Assembly: GCA_021323355.1 (NCBI GenBank)
Contig: JAJONK010000396.1
Location: forward strand, 1-5,937
DNA: 5,937 nucleotides
Reading direction: 5' to 3'
Source: Deltaproteobacteria bacterium
GTDB taxonomy: Bacteria; Desulfobacterota; Binatia; UBA9968
The notes under the pieces were generated by a model. The model was not told the DNA's origin. It did no database searches and was given only the letters and a program-made list of their open reading frames with translations. The position numbers and the translations under genes were made by a program. Below, piece by piece: positions 4,758 through 5,937 of the stretch; within the stretch, counting starts at the first letter, position 1, and each line of letters begins with the position of its first letter.

Positions 4758-5902
4758 ATGCGCCACCAGCTGAAAAGAATCGAAAAGAATGCATCGGTGA
4801 CGATGACCAAAAAAATCGCCTGGACGACACTGAGGGTGGTACGGCGGCCGACACTGTCGACGCCGCCAAACACCTGAAAACCCTGGTAACAGCCCACCAG
4901 CGCGATTATGGCGGCAAAGACGGGCGTTTTGCCGATCCCAACGAGATAATGGCGCAGCACAATCGCATATTCGAACCGGTTGAGAAATTCCGTAAAGGTC
5001 ACACCGAGCTGGCTCAACGCGATCAACATGCCGCCGAACACGCCGACGATGTTGGCAAATACCGTGAGCAAAGGCAGGGCAATGACCAAGGCGAGTGCCC
5101 TCGGTATGACCAGCAGACTTATCGGCGAAATGCCCAATGAACGCAACGCGTCCAACTCTTCCGTTACTGCCATCGTGCCGATTTGCGCAGTATAGGCGGA
5201 GCCGGAGCGGCCGGCGACAAGAATCGCCGTAAGAAGTGGCGCGATCTCACGCAGCAGCGAGATGCCGACCAAATCGACGATGAAAATATTGGCGCCAAAC
5301 GTTTTGAGCTGCTCGGAGCCCTGATAGGCGATCACGATGCCCATCAGAAATGACAAGAGACCGATGATCGGCAAGGCGTTAAGACCGTCGACGTGGAGAT
5401 TGTAAAGCAATACCCGCCAGCGGATCTGATTCGCGCGGGTGAGCAGCGAGCAGAAAGCGGATGCGGTCTCACCGACGAAAGAAAGAGCCTTCAAGAAATT
5501 AACGCCAGAAGCGCAGGCAAATTGGCCCATGCGCGCCAACCAACCGTAATGGGGCGAAGGTTGGAGCCGCTCTATTTGCAACCAGCCCCGCGCCACGGTT
5601 TGCATGAGCGTGGCAAACTCCGGGGAGAGCCCGTTCAGGGATACGCTGCAGCCTCGGCGCTGCAACTCATTCAACGTTCGCCGCAGCAACCACGCGCCTC
5701 CGGTATCCATAGTATCGATGGCTCGGGCGTCGCAATTTATCGGTCCAGCGAAGGTTTCGGGCAGCAAGTCAATCTGACGTTCCAGTTCTGCCAGGTAATC
5801 AAGCCTCCAAGCGCCTTCACAGTGCAGCGTGCCGTCCCGGGTGAAAGAGATCCGGGCTGCTTTATACTGTGTCTGTGCTGATGTTCTTTCAGCTCCGTTC
5901 AT
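4754..5902 (-). CDS. mlaE: MlaE-family lipid ABC transporter permease with fused N-terminal STAS domain
   Basis: Inner-membrane permease of the transporter, 382 residues. Residues about 12-110 form a STAS-like domain (NCDARAIDTMDTGGAWLL is the STAS helix region), doing within one chain what separate MlaB does in E. coli. The MlaE domain covers about 155-382: an amphipathic connector, a membrane segment near 175-195, the family motif REIAPLLTAILVAGRSGSAY at 218-237, the cytoplasmic coupling segment MAVTEELDALRSLG at 244-257, and further membrane segments near 259-282, 284-300, 320-342 and 355-378. E. coli MlaE alone is about 260 residues, so the extra length is the fused domain. The ATG at 5902 is preceded by an in-frame TGA two codons upstream, which excludes a longer start; no strong ribosome binding site is visible. 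It is the first of four genes; only 35 bases of its upstream region are in the window. Confidence 0.93.
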   Translation of the reverse strand: MNGAERTSAQTQYKAARISFTRDGTLHCEGAWRLDYLAELERQIDLLPETFAGPINCDARAIDTMDTGGAWLLRRTLNELQRRGCSVSLNGLSPEFATLMQTVARGWLQIERLQPSPHYGWLARMGQFACASGVNFLKALSFVGETASAFCSLLTRANQIRWRVLLYNLHVDGLNALPIIGLLSFLMGIVIAYQGSEQLKTFGANIFIVDLVGISLLREIAPLLTAILVAGRSGSAYTAQIGTMAVTEELDALRSLGISPISLLVIPRALALVIALPLLTVFANIVGVFGGMLIALSQLGVTFTEFLNRFEYAIVLRHYLVGIGKTPVFAAIIALVGCYQGFQVFGGVDSVGRRTTLSVVQAIFLVIVTDAFFSILFSWWRI

Positions 5903-5937
5903 GTTTCAACCGAAGGTGCCACCGCCGCTTTCTTGTT

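Noticed and set aside
5393..5881. A 162-codon plus-strand frame antisense to the STAS domain of mlaE.
   Set aside because: No recognisable domain, and the opposite strand encodes a well-conserved STAS-MlaE protein.

Overview
The window looks like chromosomal DNA from a Gram-negative, probably environmental, bacterium. Four minus-strand genes encode a complete MCE/Mla-type lipid ABC transporter with an outer-membrane-type auxiliary lipoprotein, which only makes sense in a cell with two membranes. The exact phylum cannot be fixed by eye; proteobacteria or related lineages such as NC10, Rokubacteria or Tectomicrobia are possible.

Layout. Positions 1-120 (+) hold the last 39 codons of an unidentified gene. 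Positions 191-2066 (+) hold dnaK (Hsp70), preceded by a good ribosome binding site. All DnaK domains are present in order, but the frame is broken by five single-base indels. Undoing them gives an uninterrupted 624-residue protein. The gene is therefore either very recently dead or carries sequencing/assembly errors. Its N-terminal quadrant lacks the roughly 24-residue insert of E. coli DnaK, so it is of the Gram-positive/archaeal type. Positions 2067-2459 are a convergent intergenic spacer with no convincing gene.

From 5902 down to 2460 (-) runs a tight operon: STAS-fused MlaE permease, MlaF ATPase, MlaD-like MCE protein with a long helical tail, then a PqiC-like (ABC_trans_aux) lipoprotein. 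The spacings are a 4-nt overlap (ATGA), a 16-nt overlap and a 4-nt gap. MlaE and MlaF would form the inner-membrane engine, MlaD the periplasmic lipid channel, and the lipoprotein the outer-membrane-side partner. No mlaB or mlaC is visible; the N-terminal domain of MlaE stands in for MlaB.

The most notable points are the five dnaK indels beside three fully intact transporter genes, the Gram-positive/archaeal-type DnaK in a Gram-negative setting, and a lipoprotein gene that seems to have lost about 45-50 internal residues and carries a short interspersed-repeat-like sequence in its signal-peptide region. I see no evidence of a wholly new system, RNA gene, CRISPR array, insertion sequence or phage.
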